DNA from: Elusimicrobium minutum
Lineage (GTDB): Bacteria; Elusimicrobiota; Elusimicrobia; Elusimicrobiales; UBA9959
DNA length: 64,000 bases
Reading direction: 5' to 3'
Assembly (NCBI GenBank): GCA_020723765.1
Contig: DYIF01000001.1
Location: forward strand, 155,918 to 219,917
In this document: piece by piece, positions 1 to 7,963 of the stretch
How positions within the stretch are numbered: position 1 is the stretch's first letter
How the letters are laid out: each line of letters opens with the position of its first letter
Notes under the pieces: generated by a model
The model's database searches: none
What the model was told of the DNA's origin: nothing
What the model saw: only the letters and a program-made list of their open reading frames with translations
Translations under genes and position numbers: made by a program

Positions 1-394
1 CCACATCGTAATATCCGTCGTTTACTCCCCTCCACACATTATCACCGCTCTGGTTGTCGGTTATAGTAGGAGCCAGAACGTCCTTCCTGATATAAAAAAC
101 ATCCGTAGATACAAAAATATTTCCAGCATTATCAAAAACCCTTACGCTAACATAGTTAGTCCCGTTTTGCATTAAATCATATACGACGTTCGGTATCTGC
201 CAGTTCGCGATGTAATTAGGCTGGTTTATGTTGGTTATAACATCCGTCCAGTCCGCTATCACCGTCCCACTTTGATTTAAACCCGTCGTCACCTTTATCT
301 GAAACTTATTTAATCCCGAAGGACCGTTATCGTTAAAATCCACATCGTAATATCCGTCGTTTACTCCCCTCCACACATTATCACCGCTCTGGTT
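1..394 (-). repeat. 113-residue module repeat at the left edge
   Basis: Bases 1-55 recur unchanged at 340-394, an offset of 339 bp or 113 codons, which is one copy of the DVYYSV-type module. The sequences between and beyond have diverged. The array clearly continues past the left edge. Confidence 0.85.
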
Positions 395-3300
395 ATTTGT
401 TATCGTCGGAGTTTGAGTATCTTTTTTAACATAAAAAGCGTTATTTAAAACCGAACTATTTCCCGCCAAATTATAGACTCTTACAGAGACATAGTTATAG
501 CTTGAAACCAAATTATTAAAATCAACCTGCCAATTGGAAGTATATGAGTTAGAATTTATAACCGCTATAGTACTCCAGTTTATAACGGTATTTCCTAAAC
601 CGTCTTTAACCAGGTAATCCGCCCTTGTAAGAGGAGTTATCCCCGCGGCGTAAAAATCTACATCGTAAAAAGCGACTTGAGTATTTCTCCATACATCGTC
701 TCCGCTCTGGTTGTTTGTGATAATCGGAGATGTTAAATCTATTGCCGTTGTAAACTCGGGTGCCGTATTAATAGAAGGCAAAACTTCTTCCTGATTTTTG
801 GCATTATCGTAAGCTATAATTTTAAAACCTATACTTCCGGTTCTTGTGGATGTAAAGACAATAGGAGAGTTATAAAACTTATCTCCGAATTTTATCCAGT
901 TATAAGGAGTTTGAGTCTCGTATGTATAATAAAGATTAACATACTCTACTCCCGAGGCGTTATCGAACGTGGAATAATAAAGGTCGAAAGTGTAGCTGTT
1001 TGAGTACTGAGGAGACACTGGATATCCCTGTGGCGGAGCCGTATCTTTTTTAATATAAAAAACATTATCGGAAACCGAATTATTCCCAGCATCGTTCCAG
1101 ACTCTAACGCTTATATAATTTACGCCGTTTGGAAGCAAATTAAAGAAACTACTCGGCAACTGCCAGTTTGAGTTATATGAAGGCTCGTTAATATTATCTA
1201 AAACCAAATTCCAATCGGCGCCCGGAGTAGAAGTTTTAACCTCAAATTTTGTTATATTTCCTAAAGGCGACTCGAAATCTACGTCGTAATATCTTGAGTT
1301 TGAACTTATCCAGACATCGTCTCCGGTTTGATTATTTATAATCCTTGGAATGTTAGGCGCTTTTACGATATAAAAAACATCGGTTGAAACCGTTATATTA
1401 CCCGCGTTATCAAAAACCCTTACGCTTATGTAATTTGTAGAATAGACGAGCAAATCGAACTGAGTATTTGTAATGCTCCAACCGCCAGGATAATTAGCGG
1501 AGTTTATGTTTATTACGACATCGCTCCAATCCAATACCAATGTTCCGGTTTGATTTGGAGCGGTGGTAGCTTTTATCTGGAATTTATTTAATAATGAACC
1601 GCCCGAATCGTTAAAGCTTAAGTTATATGTTCCGTTATTTACATACCTGATAGTATCGTCTCCGATTTGGTTATCGTTTATAACAGGCGGTATAGTGTCC
1701 ACCAACACATTAAAAACAGAGCTGTAATTGCCCAAATTTCCCGCATTATCCTTCGCTCTAACCTTCCAGTAATATTTGTACCCTCCGCTTAAAACAAAAT
1801 TGGCGCTCAAACCGGTAGAATAACCCGAACTGTATCTAACGGAAAAATCGGTCAACGTAGATATCTCTATCTCATAGCCGTTTATGCCGGATAAACCATC
1901 CGATGCTAAACCCCAGTTAAAACTAACATTAGTTATATTCGTGCTTGAACCGCTTACAGGAGTTGTTAAATTAGGCACAGTCGGAGGGATAGTGTCCTTT
2001 AATACGTAAAAAACATCGGTAGATACATTAACATTACCCGCGTTATCGTACACCCTAACCGAAACATAATTAGTACCGTTTTGCATTAAATTAAATACGT
2101 TATTCGGTATCTGCCATGCGCCATATGACGATTGATTTATATTAGTCGCCATATCCGTCCAGTCGGTTATTAACGTACCGCTTTGACCTGGACCGGTAGT
2201 TACCTTTATCTGAAACTTATTTAAATAAGACAAATTATCGGTAAAAAATACGCTATAATAAACATCCGTATTTGTGCTTCGCCATACATCGTCTCCGATT
2301 TGGTTATCGTTTATAACCGGCGGTATAGTGTCCACCAATACATTAAAAACAGAACTGTAATCGCCCAAATTCCCCGCATTATCCTTCGCTCTGACCTTCC
2401 AGTAATATTTGTACCCTCCGCTTAAAACAAAATCCGCGCTTAAACCGGTAGAATAACCCGAACTGTATCTAACGGAAAAATCGGTCAATGTAGATATCTC
2501 TATCTCATAACCGTTTATGCCGGATAAACCATCCGATGCTAAACCCCAGTTAAAACTAACATTAGTTATATTCGTGCTTGAACCGCTTACAGGAGTTGTT
2601 AAATTAGGCACAGTCGGAGGGATAGTGTCCTTTAATACGTAAAAAACATCGGTAGATACATTAACATTACCCGCGTTATCGTACACCCTAACCGAAACAT
2701 AATTAGTACCGTTTTGCATTAAATTAAATACGTTATTCGGTATCTGCCATGCGCCATATGACGATTGATTTATATTAGTCGCCATATCCGTCCAGTCGGT
2801 TATTAACGTACCGCTTTGACCTGGACCGGTAGTTACCTTTATCTGAAACTTATTTAAATAAGACAAATTATCGGTAAAAAATACGCTATAATAAACATCC
2901 GTATTTGTGCTTCGCCATATATCATCAACAGGCTGAGAATTTAATATGTTAGGCTGAGTTAAATCAACTATAAAACTTCTTGTTGAAGACCATACCCCGA
3001 TATTCCCAGCATTATCGTAAGCTCTTACTCTCCAGTAATATTTATTCTGGGCTAAATTCGAAAAAGCGAATGTCGAAAAAGGCATGGAAGAAAAAGTTAT
3101 TACGGAAAAATCCGTCTTTGTGGAAACCTGAAGCTCATAATTTTTTATACCCGAACCTCCTGTGTCAGCACCGGAATCAAAAGAAAAAGAAACGCCTGTG
3201 TAATTAAAAGAAGAGCTGTCTACTGGTGTTATAGATGACATAGGAGGCGGAGTAGGGCTTGATAAATCGACTCCAAAAGACGGAGAAAAATAATCAACCC

Positions 3301-5305
3301 ACTGGCCGGCTCCGCCATCCCCAACCGCTCTCACTCTCCATTTATATACGGTGCCAGAAATAAGACCGGATGAGCTTACATAAACGACATTGTATGTGCT
3401 TGTATTTGCGTTAAAAGATGAAAAAGATGATGTAGTCAAATTTAGACCGTCGAATGAAGAAGAGTTCGGTTTTAATTCTATAGATAAAGCCAAATTATCG
3501 TATGTTTTTGAACTTGAAACAGTAGCGTAGAAATTAACCGAACCGGTATTTATCCAGCTCGATACCGGTATATCGTAGTTATTATCCGCTCTTTTTTGCG
3601 CAAGATTATAAGGAAGTTTTGGAGGCGGAGTATAGAGATAATTAATCCAGGCGGAGCCGTTAAAAATGCTATTTATGCCGGAAACATTTTGATAATTAAC
3701 GTTAAACGAACCAGTCGAAGTATTTATTTGAGAAAGATTTTGATATGACTGAAACATCATAGGAGATTCGTTTATCGTTCTATGAGTCATAGTAAAAGGG
3801 GAGTTAGAATTAAAAGCGATAGATGTCTGCTGGTCTCCGTTTAAATTTGTCGCGACTATATCTCCCAAGACATATCCTGAACTTATCGTTTTAGAACTAC
3901 CCGACTCCACCCACAAAAGAGGAATATTATTGTAAACATAAGAAGTTCCAATCGCCGTACTATTTCCGGCATAAGAGCCGTAAAAGACGGTATGAGCGGC
4001 GTTATTTTTATATTTATACGTAATAAAAAGCTCCATACCGTAACCGCCCGCGTTTGTGTTTGCGGATATCGTGGAGGCGACTACCGACCCGTTTGAAAAA
4101 CCAGCCAAAGCGGATGTAAAAGAATAAATAAACTTCCAATCGCTTATAAGAGCGCCGCCGTAATAAGCTATATAATTAATGGAAGGAGCTGTTACCCCCC
4201 CCAAAGAAGAGGTAATAGAAAATTGGTTTGTAGAGGTAGTAGAGTCGTTGCTCCCGTTTATCTTTGAATACACTTCTATCGGTATAATATCTTCCTCGTT
4301 TAAAAATATTTTAGAATTAAAAACGCTTGCGGATGTCCCTACCGCGGTTTGGCCGATAAATTGCCTTACAGTATCCACTTTATATGTTGCGTTATTTAAA
4401 GCCTCGTATGTTATAACCACCTCGCCGCTTAAAAAATGTATGGGGTCGTTAACGGTTGTAATATTAACCGATTTTAAACTGCCGGTAGAAAAACCGGGGA
4501 CTATAGTAGAAGAAGAAAGATATCTAAAATAAAAAGAATCCTGTAAAGAAGAATTTATATACATAGTCGGTTCCTGAGTTAGACCCATATTCAAAGAAAT
4601 CTGGCCGTTTGTTAAATTTACATATCTTTTAAACCCTGTTAATTCCACCCATTGATATCTTATCTGAGACATATCGGGAATATCCGCAAAATACCACATA
4701 GAAGTGGTTGTAGGAGCCAAAGCCCCGGTAGACACTGCGACTTTCGCTGACCAGTTTGAATAAAGCGGAAATCTTACTGTTTTAAGCTGTATGGGAGACT
4801 CGTCGTCATACGAATAAGTTATATAAAGTTTTGCCGTATGCATGTTGGAGGTAGGCCCGGTAATTCTAACCCCGGCTGTAAAATTAACTCCGGACGGCAA
4901 AGAAGATATTTGAGAAGATATGACGGATGTAACATCCGCCTTTGCGCTTAAAACTACAGATTCTCCGCTTTGAGTCGTATACTGGGCCGAAGTAAATCTC
5001 GCGGTATTTGCGGAAATACCTGGGTCGAAATATATAACAATCGGATTTATGTTTACCGCTGATACCGCAAGACCGTAGTACTCCACCCATGCGGAGATTA
5101 TATTTATTGAATTTTCGGGTATTTTAATGTTTCTTGTCTGGAAATTAAACTGAGTATTTGAAGCCAAATTGGTTGCGCTATAATAACCGCCCAGATTAAA
5201 CTCCACGGTTTTAACTCTCGTTTCGGAAAAGGATAAAGAAGAAAATAAAAATAATAAACCTATTGTTTTGAGCGAAATAAGTTTTATAAAAACTTTTTTA
5301 ATCAT
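1..5305 (-). CDS. Giant secreted Ig/fibronectin-like repeat protein, N-terminal part (runs off left edge)
   Basis: The frame opens at ATG 5305 after an AGAGGA ribosome site and stays open to base 1, giving at least 1,768 residues; the C-terminus is outside the window. Residues 1-27 form a signal peptide (two Lys, hydrophobic stretch, then SFS-ET). Roughly the first 800 residues are beta-rich, Ser/Thr/Asn-rich sequence with no family I recognise. After about residue 750 two module types alternate. One is fibronectin-like, about 98 residues, ending in YYWKVRAKDNAGN. The other is about 113 residues and contains DVYYSVFFTDN and a VSVRVYDNAGNV end. Repeats are very similar at DNA level near the left edge. 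The start overlaps the Rrf2 regulator stop as ATGA, so translation is probably coupled. Secretion and a surface role are inferred; ligand and anchoring are unknown. Confidence 0.85.
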   Translation of the reverse strand, partial: MIKKVFIKLISLKTIGLLFLFSSLSFSETRVKTVEFNLGGYYSATNLASNTQFNFQTRNIKIPENSINIISAWVEYYGLAVSAVNINPIVIYFDPGISANTARFTSAQYTTQSGESVVLSAKADVTSVISSQISSLPSGVNFTAGVRITGPTSNMHTAKLYITYSYDDESPIQLKTVRFPLYSNWSAKVAVSTGALAPTTTSMWYFADIPDMSQIRYQWVELTGFKRYVNLTNGQISLNMGLTQEPTMYINSSLQDSFYFRYLSSSTIVPGFSTGSLKSVNITTVNDPIHFLSGEVVITYEALNNATYKVDTVRQFIGQTAVGTSASVFNSKIFLNEEDIIPIEVYSKINGSNDSTTSTNQFSITSSLGGVTAPSINYIAYYGGALISDWKFIYSFTSALAGFSNGSVVASTISANTNAGGYGMELFITYKYKNNAAHTVFYGSYAGNSTAIGTSYVYNNIPLLWVESGSSKTISSGYVLGDIVATNLNGDQQTSIAFNSNSPFTMTHRTINESPMMFQSYQNLSQINTSTGSFNVNYQNVSGINSIFNGSAWINYLYTPPPKLPYNLAQKRADNNYDIPVSSWINTGSVNFYATVSSSKTYDNLALSIELKPNSSSFDGLNLTTSSFSSFNANTSTYNVVYVSSSGLISGTVYKWRVRAVGDGGAGQWVDYFSPSFGVDLSSPTPPPMSSITPVDSSSFNYTGVSFSFDSGADTGGSGIKNYELQVSTKTDFSVITFSSMPFSTFAFSNLAQNKYYWRVRAYDNAGNIGVWSSTRSFIVDLTQPNILNSQPVDDIWRSTNTDVYYSVFFTDNLSYLNKFQIKVTTGPGQSGTLITDWTDMATNINQSSYGAWQIPNNVFNLMQNGTNYVSVRVYDNAGNVNVSTDVFYVLKDTIPPTVPNLTTPVSGSSTNITNVSFNWGLASDGLSGINGYEIEISTLTDFSVRYSSGYSTGLSADFVLSGGYKYYWKVRAKDNAGNLGDYSSVFNVLVDTIPPVINDNQIGDDVWRSTNTDVYYSVFFTDNLSYLNKFQIKVTTGPGQSGTLITDWTDMATNINQSSYGAWQIPNNVFNLMQNGTNYVSVRVYDNAGNVNVSTDVFYVLKDTIPPTVPNLTTPVSGSSTNITNVSFNWGLASDGLSGINGYEIEISTLTDFSVRYSSGYSTGLSANFVLSGGYKYYWKVRAKDNAGNLGNYSSVFNVLVDTIPPVINDNQIGDDTIRYVNNGTYNLSFNDSGGSLLNKFQIKATTAPNQTGTLVLDWSDVVININSANYPGGWSITNTQFDLLVYSTNYISVRVFDNAGNITVSTDVFYIVKAPNIPRIINNQTGDDVWISSNSRYYDVDFESPLGNITKFEVKTSTPGADWNLVLDNINEPSYNSNWQLPSSFFNLLPNGVNYISVRVWNDAGNNSVSDNVFYIKKDTAPPQGYPVSPQYSNSYTFDLYYSTFDNASGVEYVNLYYTYETQTPYNWIKFGDKFYNSPIVFTSTRTGSIGFKIIAYDNAKNQEEVLPSINTAPEFTTAIDLTSPIITNNQSGDDVWRNTQVAFYDVDFYAAGITPLTRADYLVKDGLGNTVINWSTIAVINSNSYTSNWQVDFNNLVSSYNYVSVRVYNLAGNSSVLNNAFYVKKDTQTPTITNNQSGDNVWRGVNDGYYDVDFNDNGPSGLNKFQIKVTTGLNQSGTVIADWTDVITNINQPNYIANWQIPNVVYDLMQNGTNYVSVRVFDNAGNIFVSTDVFYIRKDVLAPTITDNQSGDNVWRGVNDGYYDV
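1655..2920 (-). repeat. 633-bp tandem duplication inside the left giant gene
   Basis: Bases 1655-2287 are repeated as 2288-2920, offset exactly 633 bp (211 codons), so the frame is kept. Each unit holds one 113-residue and one 98-residue module. By eye I count 11 mismatches, all in the first 223 bp; 1878-2286 and 2511-2919 appear identical over 409 bp. This uneven pattern suggests recent duplication or gene conversion. Confidence 0.93.
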
Positions 5306-5706
5306 CTATCCTCTATTTTATTCTCCTTATTATCAAGCTCTGCGCTCATTATAACATCTTTTACCGTAAGCCCCACAAGCCATCTGTCTATATGTTCTCT
5401 CATATTTTTATAAAGTTTTATGGCTATGCTTTTTGAATCTATATCCGGAGCGGAGTTATAAGTAAAAGCCTCTATCAAATCGCTTACGTTTATATCGTCT
5501 AAATTTTTCACCAATCTAAACCTTTTTCCTTTCTTAGACTCGACCCAGCCGGTATGAACAAGGGTCTGCATAACTTTATTACAATAGGCCATAGGAAGCT
5601 TTTCCATTTTAGATATATCGCTTATCTGAACCCAATTGTTGTGTCCGTATTTATCTAAATACCTTAAACAACAAAGCCCGTAAGCTAAAGTTTTATTTAT
5701 CTTCAT
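5302..5706 (-). CDS. Rrf2-family transcriptional regulator lacking the iron-sulfur cysteines
   Basis: Small winged-helix regulator of 134 residues. The N-terminus (MKINKTLAYGLCCLRYLDKY) followed by a recognition-helix region (ISDISKMEKLPMAYCNKVMQ) and a wing (GWVESKKGKRFRLVK) match the Rrf2/BadM layout. I chose ATG 5706 because AAAGGCGG lies 6 nt upstream; an ATG at 5730 would add eight residues. Rrf2 members that sense iron-sulfur clusters carry three Cys in the C-terminal third. This protein has none there, only CC near the start and one Cys in the recognition region, so it probably senses something else. Its stop overlaps the start of the giant secreted protein (ATGA), making that gene its likely main target. 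Autoregulation is suggested by the palindrome over the promoter. Confidence 0.85.
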   Translation of the reverse strand: MKINKTLAYGLCCLRYLDKYGHNNWVQISDISKMEKLPMAYCNKVMQTLVHTGWVESKKGKRFRLVKNLDDINVSDLIEAFTYNSAPDIDSKSIAIKLYKNMREHIDRWLVGLTVKDVIMSAELDNKENKIEDR

Positions 5707-5720
5707 AAATCCGCCTTTAA

Positions 5721-5743
5721 CATCGGACATTTTTTATCCGATG
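5721..5743 (-). promoter_or_regulatory. Inverted repeat in the leader of the Rrf2 gene
   Basis: CATCGGA at 5721-5727 pairs with TCCGATG at 5737-5743 around a 9-nt loop. In the mRNA this hairpin sits just before the AAAGGCGG ribosome site, so it could modulate translation; it could equally be a DNA operator half-site pair. Confidence 0.4.
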
Positions 5744-5759
5744 TATAAACATAAAAAAA

Positions 5760-5777
5760 TTGGCATAATGATGCCAA
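5760..5777. promoter_or_regulatory. Operator-like palindrome at the Rrf2/giant-gene promoter
   Basis: TTGGCATAATGATGCCAA is a perfect inverted repeat with 7-bp arms and a 4-bp centre. It lies directly downstream of the -10 box (5785-5790) on the minus strand, over the expected transcription start. A repressor binding here would block initiation. The Rrf2 protein encoded just downstream is the natural candidate, which is an inference. Confidence 0.55.
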
Positions 5778-5784
5778 TAAGTAT

Positions 5785-5812
5785 AGTATAGCAGAAATTA
5801 AAAATAAATCAA
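5785..5812 (-). promoter_or_regulatory. Sigma70-type promoter for the Rrf2-giant protein operon
   Basis: On the minus strand TTGATT (5812-5807) and TATACT (5790-5785) are separated by 16 nt. A second TATACT follows at 5785-5780. The promoter lies across the end of the upstream nucleotidyltransferase gene, so the Rrf2 gene need not be read from that gene's promoter. Confidence 0.6.
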
Positions 5813-5815
5813 TAG

Positions 5816-6631
5816 CTAACTTGATAACTTTTCTTTTATTTTGTTAAACTCATAAAAAAACGGAAGAATATACTCGTTTAATTCAAAATGTTTATAAAAA
5901 CACATCTTTATAAAAGGATAAGATAAACGTTCTTTAAAACCGATTTTAGTTTTTTTGAAATCTATCCCGCATTTTTTAAGAGCCAGCGAAACAATTAGAG
6001 AAACTCCGTATTGTCGGGCTCTATTCAAAATTTCCAAATCTATACCTTGATTATTAATTTTGGCTTTAGAATAAACCGAAATGAAATCTTTTTTGTCTTT
6101 TTCGCTAAAAAAACCGTGTTTTATAATAGGATGAACCGCCAATATTATTAAAGTATCAGAATCGGCTAATAATTTAATTTTTCTATATTCTTTTGTTTCT
6201 TCGCAATTAAAATCTTCAAACTTAAAATTTGAAAAATAAGTATGTATGTCGAGTATTACCGGCGCAAATTTTTCCCCTACGATTTTATAATAAGAATGCC
6301 TTCCTTTTGTGATTTTTTTAAATCCTAAAAGTTTAATACCTTCCTCAACCGCCAAAAAATCTTTCTCTTTTACTATAAGATCCGCATCGCTCATCTCCCT
6401 CTCGTCTAAACCTAAATATCCTTTCAAAATAAGAGATGCTCCTTTAAAAAGAATTACATCCATATTTTTTTTAAAAAGCAGCTCGTCCAATTTTTTTAAC
6501 TCGCTTAAAATCAAAACGTTCCTTATTTTTATTTTATATCTATCTTCTTGCGCCATTTCTATCATATAACCAAAACCTAATTTGCTTTTTTGGGGCGATA
6601 GCTTATTTTTAGCGAATTTAGTTTTAGGCAT
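5816..6631 (-). CDS. Nucleotidyltransferase-fold family protein (NTP_transf_5 type)
   Basis: 271 residues. The stretch LILSELKKLDELL...MDVILFKGASLI...REMSDADLIV fits the uncharacterised nucleotidyltransferase family often called NTP_transf_5: helix, FKGASL, then an R-x-x-x-D-x-D metal-binding-like motif. Substrate and role are unknown; relatives often occur near surface polysaccharide or peptide-modification genes. The first 20 or so residues are encoded by a short DNA repeat that also occurs outside any gene at 6683-6717, so ATG 6565 (MIEMAQEDRY) may be the original start and 6631 an extension gained by repeat insertion. The gene is divergent from mntP. A promoter for the next gene lies over its 3' end, so it is probably a single-gene transcript. 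Confidence 0.72.
   Translation of the reverse strand: MPKTKFAKNKLSPQKSKLGFGYMIEMAQEDRYKIKIRNVLILSELKKLDELLFKKNMDVILFKGASLILKGYLGLDEREMSDADLIVKEKDFLAVEEGIKLLGFKKITKGRHSYYKIVGEKFAPVILDIHTYFSNFKFEDFNCEETKEYRKIKLLADSDTLIILAVHPIIKHGFFSEKDKKDFISVYSKAKINNQGIDLEILNRARQYGVSLIVSLALKKCGIDFKKTKIGFKERLSYPFIKMCFYKHFELNEYILPFFYEFNKIKEKLSS
6584..6616. repeat. Short interspersed repeat, copy 1 (inside a coding region)
   Basis: A 33-bp sequence recurs 101 bp away at 6685-6717. Read on the minus strand it encodes KFAKNKLSPQKSK near the N-terminus of the nucleotidyltransferase-fold protein. In this copy one terminal base has changed (TTGCT instead of TTCGCT). Confidence 0.85.
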
Positions 6632-6682
6632 TTAATAATACTTATCCTGTCCCGATCCATTTTAATATTATATAAATTAAAT

Positions 6683-6717
6683 TCGCTTTTTTGGGGCGAT
6701 AGCTTATTTTTAGCGAA
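6683..6717. repeat. Short interspersed repeat, copy 2 (intergenic)
   Basis: About 35 bp bounded by TTCGCT and AGCGAA, which are reverse complements, with a GGGGCGATAGC core. It lies in the 138-bp divergent spacer between the nucleotidyltransferase gene and mntP. Size and terminal inverted repeats suggest a REP-like or miniature element; only two copies are visible here. Confidence 0.8.
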
Positions 6718-6754
6718 ATTATAAACGGGTATAGCGAAAGATATAAGACAAAAA

Positions 6755-6769
6755 TGCTAAAATTATTCT
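6755..6769 (+). promoter_or_regulatory. Extended -10 promoter for mntP, probably giving a leaderless mRNA
   Basis: TGCTAAAAT (6755-6763) is an extended -10 element (TGn plus TAAAAT). It ends 6 nt before the ATG at 6770, so initiation about 7 nt downstream would fall on the start codon. No ribosome-binding site precedes the ATG and no good -35 is visible. Confidence 0.5.
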
Positions 6770-7336
6770 ATGAGTTTCATAGAAATAATGCTTATAGCTT
6801 TAAGCCTTTCTTTGGATTGTTTCGCCGTAAGCATCTCAAGCGGCGGAACGATGAAATTTTTTAGTTTTAAAAATTTGTTTAAAATGTCTTTTTTCTTCGG
6901 ATTTTTCCAGAGCATGATGCCTGTAGTCGGGTATCTGGCGGGAAGAGGTTTTGTGGAGTATATACAAAAGTTTGACCACTGGATAGCCTTTTTTTTGCTT
7001 TTTGCCGTAGGAGCGAAGATGGTATATGAAAGTTTTAAACTGGAGGATTTAAACTGCGACGAAAATGAAAAATGCCCTTTCGGCATTCAAACTCTTATAA
7101 TTTTGTCCTTTGCCACCAGCATAGACGCTTTAGCTATAGGATTTTCTTTTTCACTCCTAAAAATCTCAATAATAACCCCGGTAATAATAATCGGAATCGT
7201 TTCTTTTGTTATGAGCGTGATAGGAATAAACTTAGGATATAACGGGAAAAAACTATTCGGGAACAAAATGGAATTAATAGCCGGGATAATACTCATCGGT
7301 ATAGGATTAAGGATACTTTTAACTCATTTAATTTAA
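6770..7336 (+). CDS. mntP: Manganese efflux pump MntP
   Basis: 188-residue membrane protein of the MntP (formerly YebN/DUF204) family, which exports Mn2+ across the inner membrane. The two halves carry the family motifs: IALSLSLDCFAVSISSG near residue 10 and LSFATSIDALAIGFSF near residue 115, each with the conserved Asp in a membrane helix. About six hydrophobic helices are seen and the length is typical. No Shine-Dalgarno sequence is seen and the -10 box is only 6 nt away. The stop TAA abuts the start of the ABC ATPase, so this and the next two genes form one operon. I see no yybP-ykoY (manganese) riboswitch upstream; the leader is essentially absent. Confidence 0.9.
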   Translation: MSFIEIMLIALSLSLDCFAVSISSGGTMKFFSFKNLFKMSFFFGFFQSMMPVVGYLAGRGFVEYIQKFDHWIAFFLLFAVGAKMVYESFKLEDLNCDENEKCPFGIQTLIILSFATSIDALAIGFSFSLLKISIITPVIIIGIVSFVMSVIGINLGYNGKKLFGNKMELIAGIILIGIGLRILLTHLI

Positions 7337-7963
7337 ATGATTTTATTGAAAAACATATGCTTTTCATATTATTCCGAGCTTTTTAAATTAAAAACCAAAG
7401 TTTTTGAAAATTTTAACGCTCAATTTGATAAAGACAAAATATATACCCTTACCGCTCCAAACGGTTACGGAAAAACCACTCTTCTAAAAATAATCGCGGG
7501 TTTTTTAGTCCCTCAAAAAGGAGAGTTGAGAATAGAAAATTCAGTAGTAGATTTTAAAAATTTTCCATACGATAAAATATCTATTTTTTATAATCAGGAA
7601 AGGGTTTTTTATAATCAGTTAACCGTAAAAGAAAATTTATATTTCTACGGTTTTTCAAATATGGAAGGAATAATAAACGGGTTAACTTATGTTAACCTAA
7701 AAACGGAGTTTTTATATGAAAAATTCGAAAATCTCTCCTCGGGAAATAAGGCCAAAGCGGTTTTAATTAAAAATATTATGGAAAACAAACCAATCATGCT
7801 GCTTGACGAGCCTTTTTCTTATCTCGACCCGGAGAGCAAAGAATCGATTAAAAGATATTTAACCGAAATAAAAAAAGAAAGATGCGTAATAATAGCCACA
7901 AACAACGAAAAAGAAATAAAAGAGATATCGGACGAGACGATAAGGATGATAGATGTTAAATAA
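7337..7963 (+). CDS. ABC transporter ATP-binding protein with degenerate motifs
   Basis: 208 residues, one ABC ATPase domain. Walker A is APNGYGKTT (first Gly replaced), the signature is LSSGN instead of LSGGQ, Walker B is IMLLDEP, and the switch region reads ATNNE where a His is usual. It should still bind ATP through GKTT, but turnover may be slow, as in some CcmA-like or ABC-2 systems. It begins at the base after the mntP stop and overlaps the permease by 11 bp, so it pairs with the permease as a simple ABC-2 exporter. The substrate is not evident. An 18-bp near-perfect palindrome lies within the gene at 7680-7697. Confidence 0.88.
   Translation: MILLKNICFSYYSELFKLKTKVFENFNAQFDKDKIYTLTAPNGYGKTTLLKIIAGFLVPQKGELRIENSVVDFKNFPYDKISIFYNQERVFYNQLTVKENLYFYGFSNMEGIINGLTYVNLKTEFLYEKFENLSSGNKAKAVLIKNIMENKPIMLLDEPFSYLDPESKESIKRYLTEIKKERCVIIATNNEKEIKEISDETIRMIDVK
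7680..7697. repeat. Near-palindrome GGTTAACTTATGTTAACC inside the ABC ATPase gene
   Basis: Differs by one base from the perfect palindrome at 8755-8772 at the end of the same operon. It codes for part of NGLTYVNLK, so coding need alone does not explain the match. It may be a protein-binding site pair or chance. Confidence 0.6.

Noticed and set aside
6763-7296. Minus-strand frames opposite mntP
   Set aside because: Antisense to a clear MntP family gene; no ribosome site or similarity.
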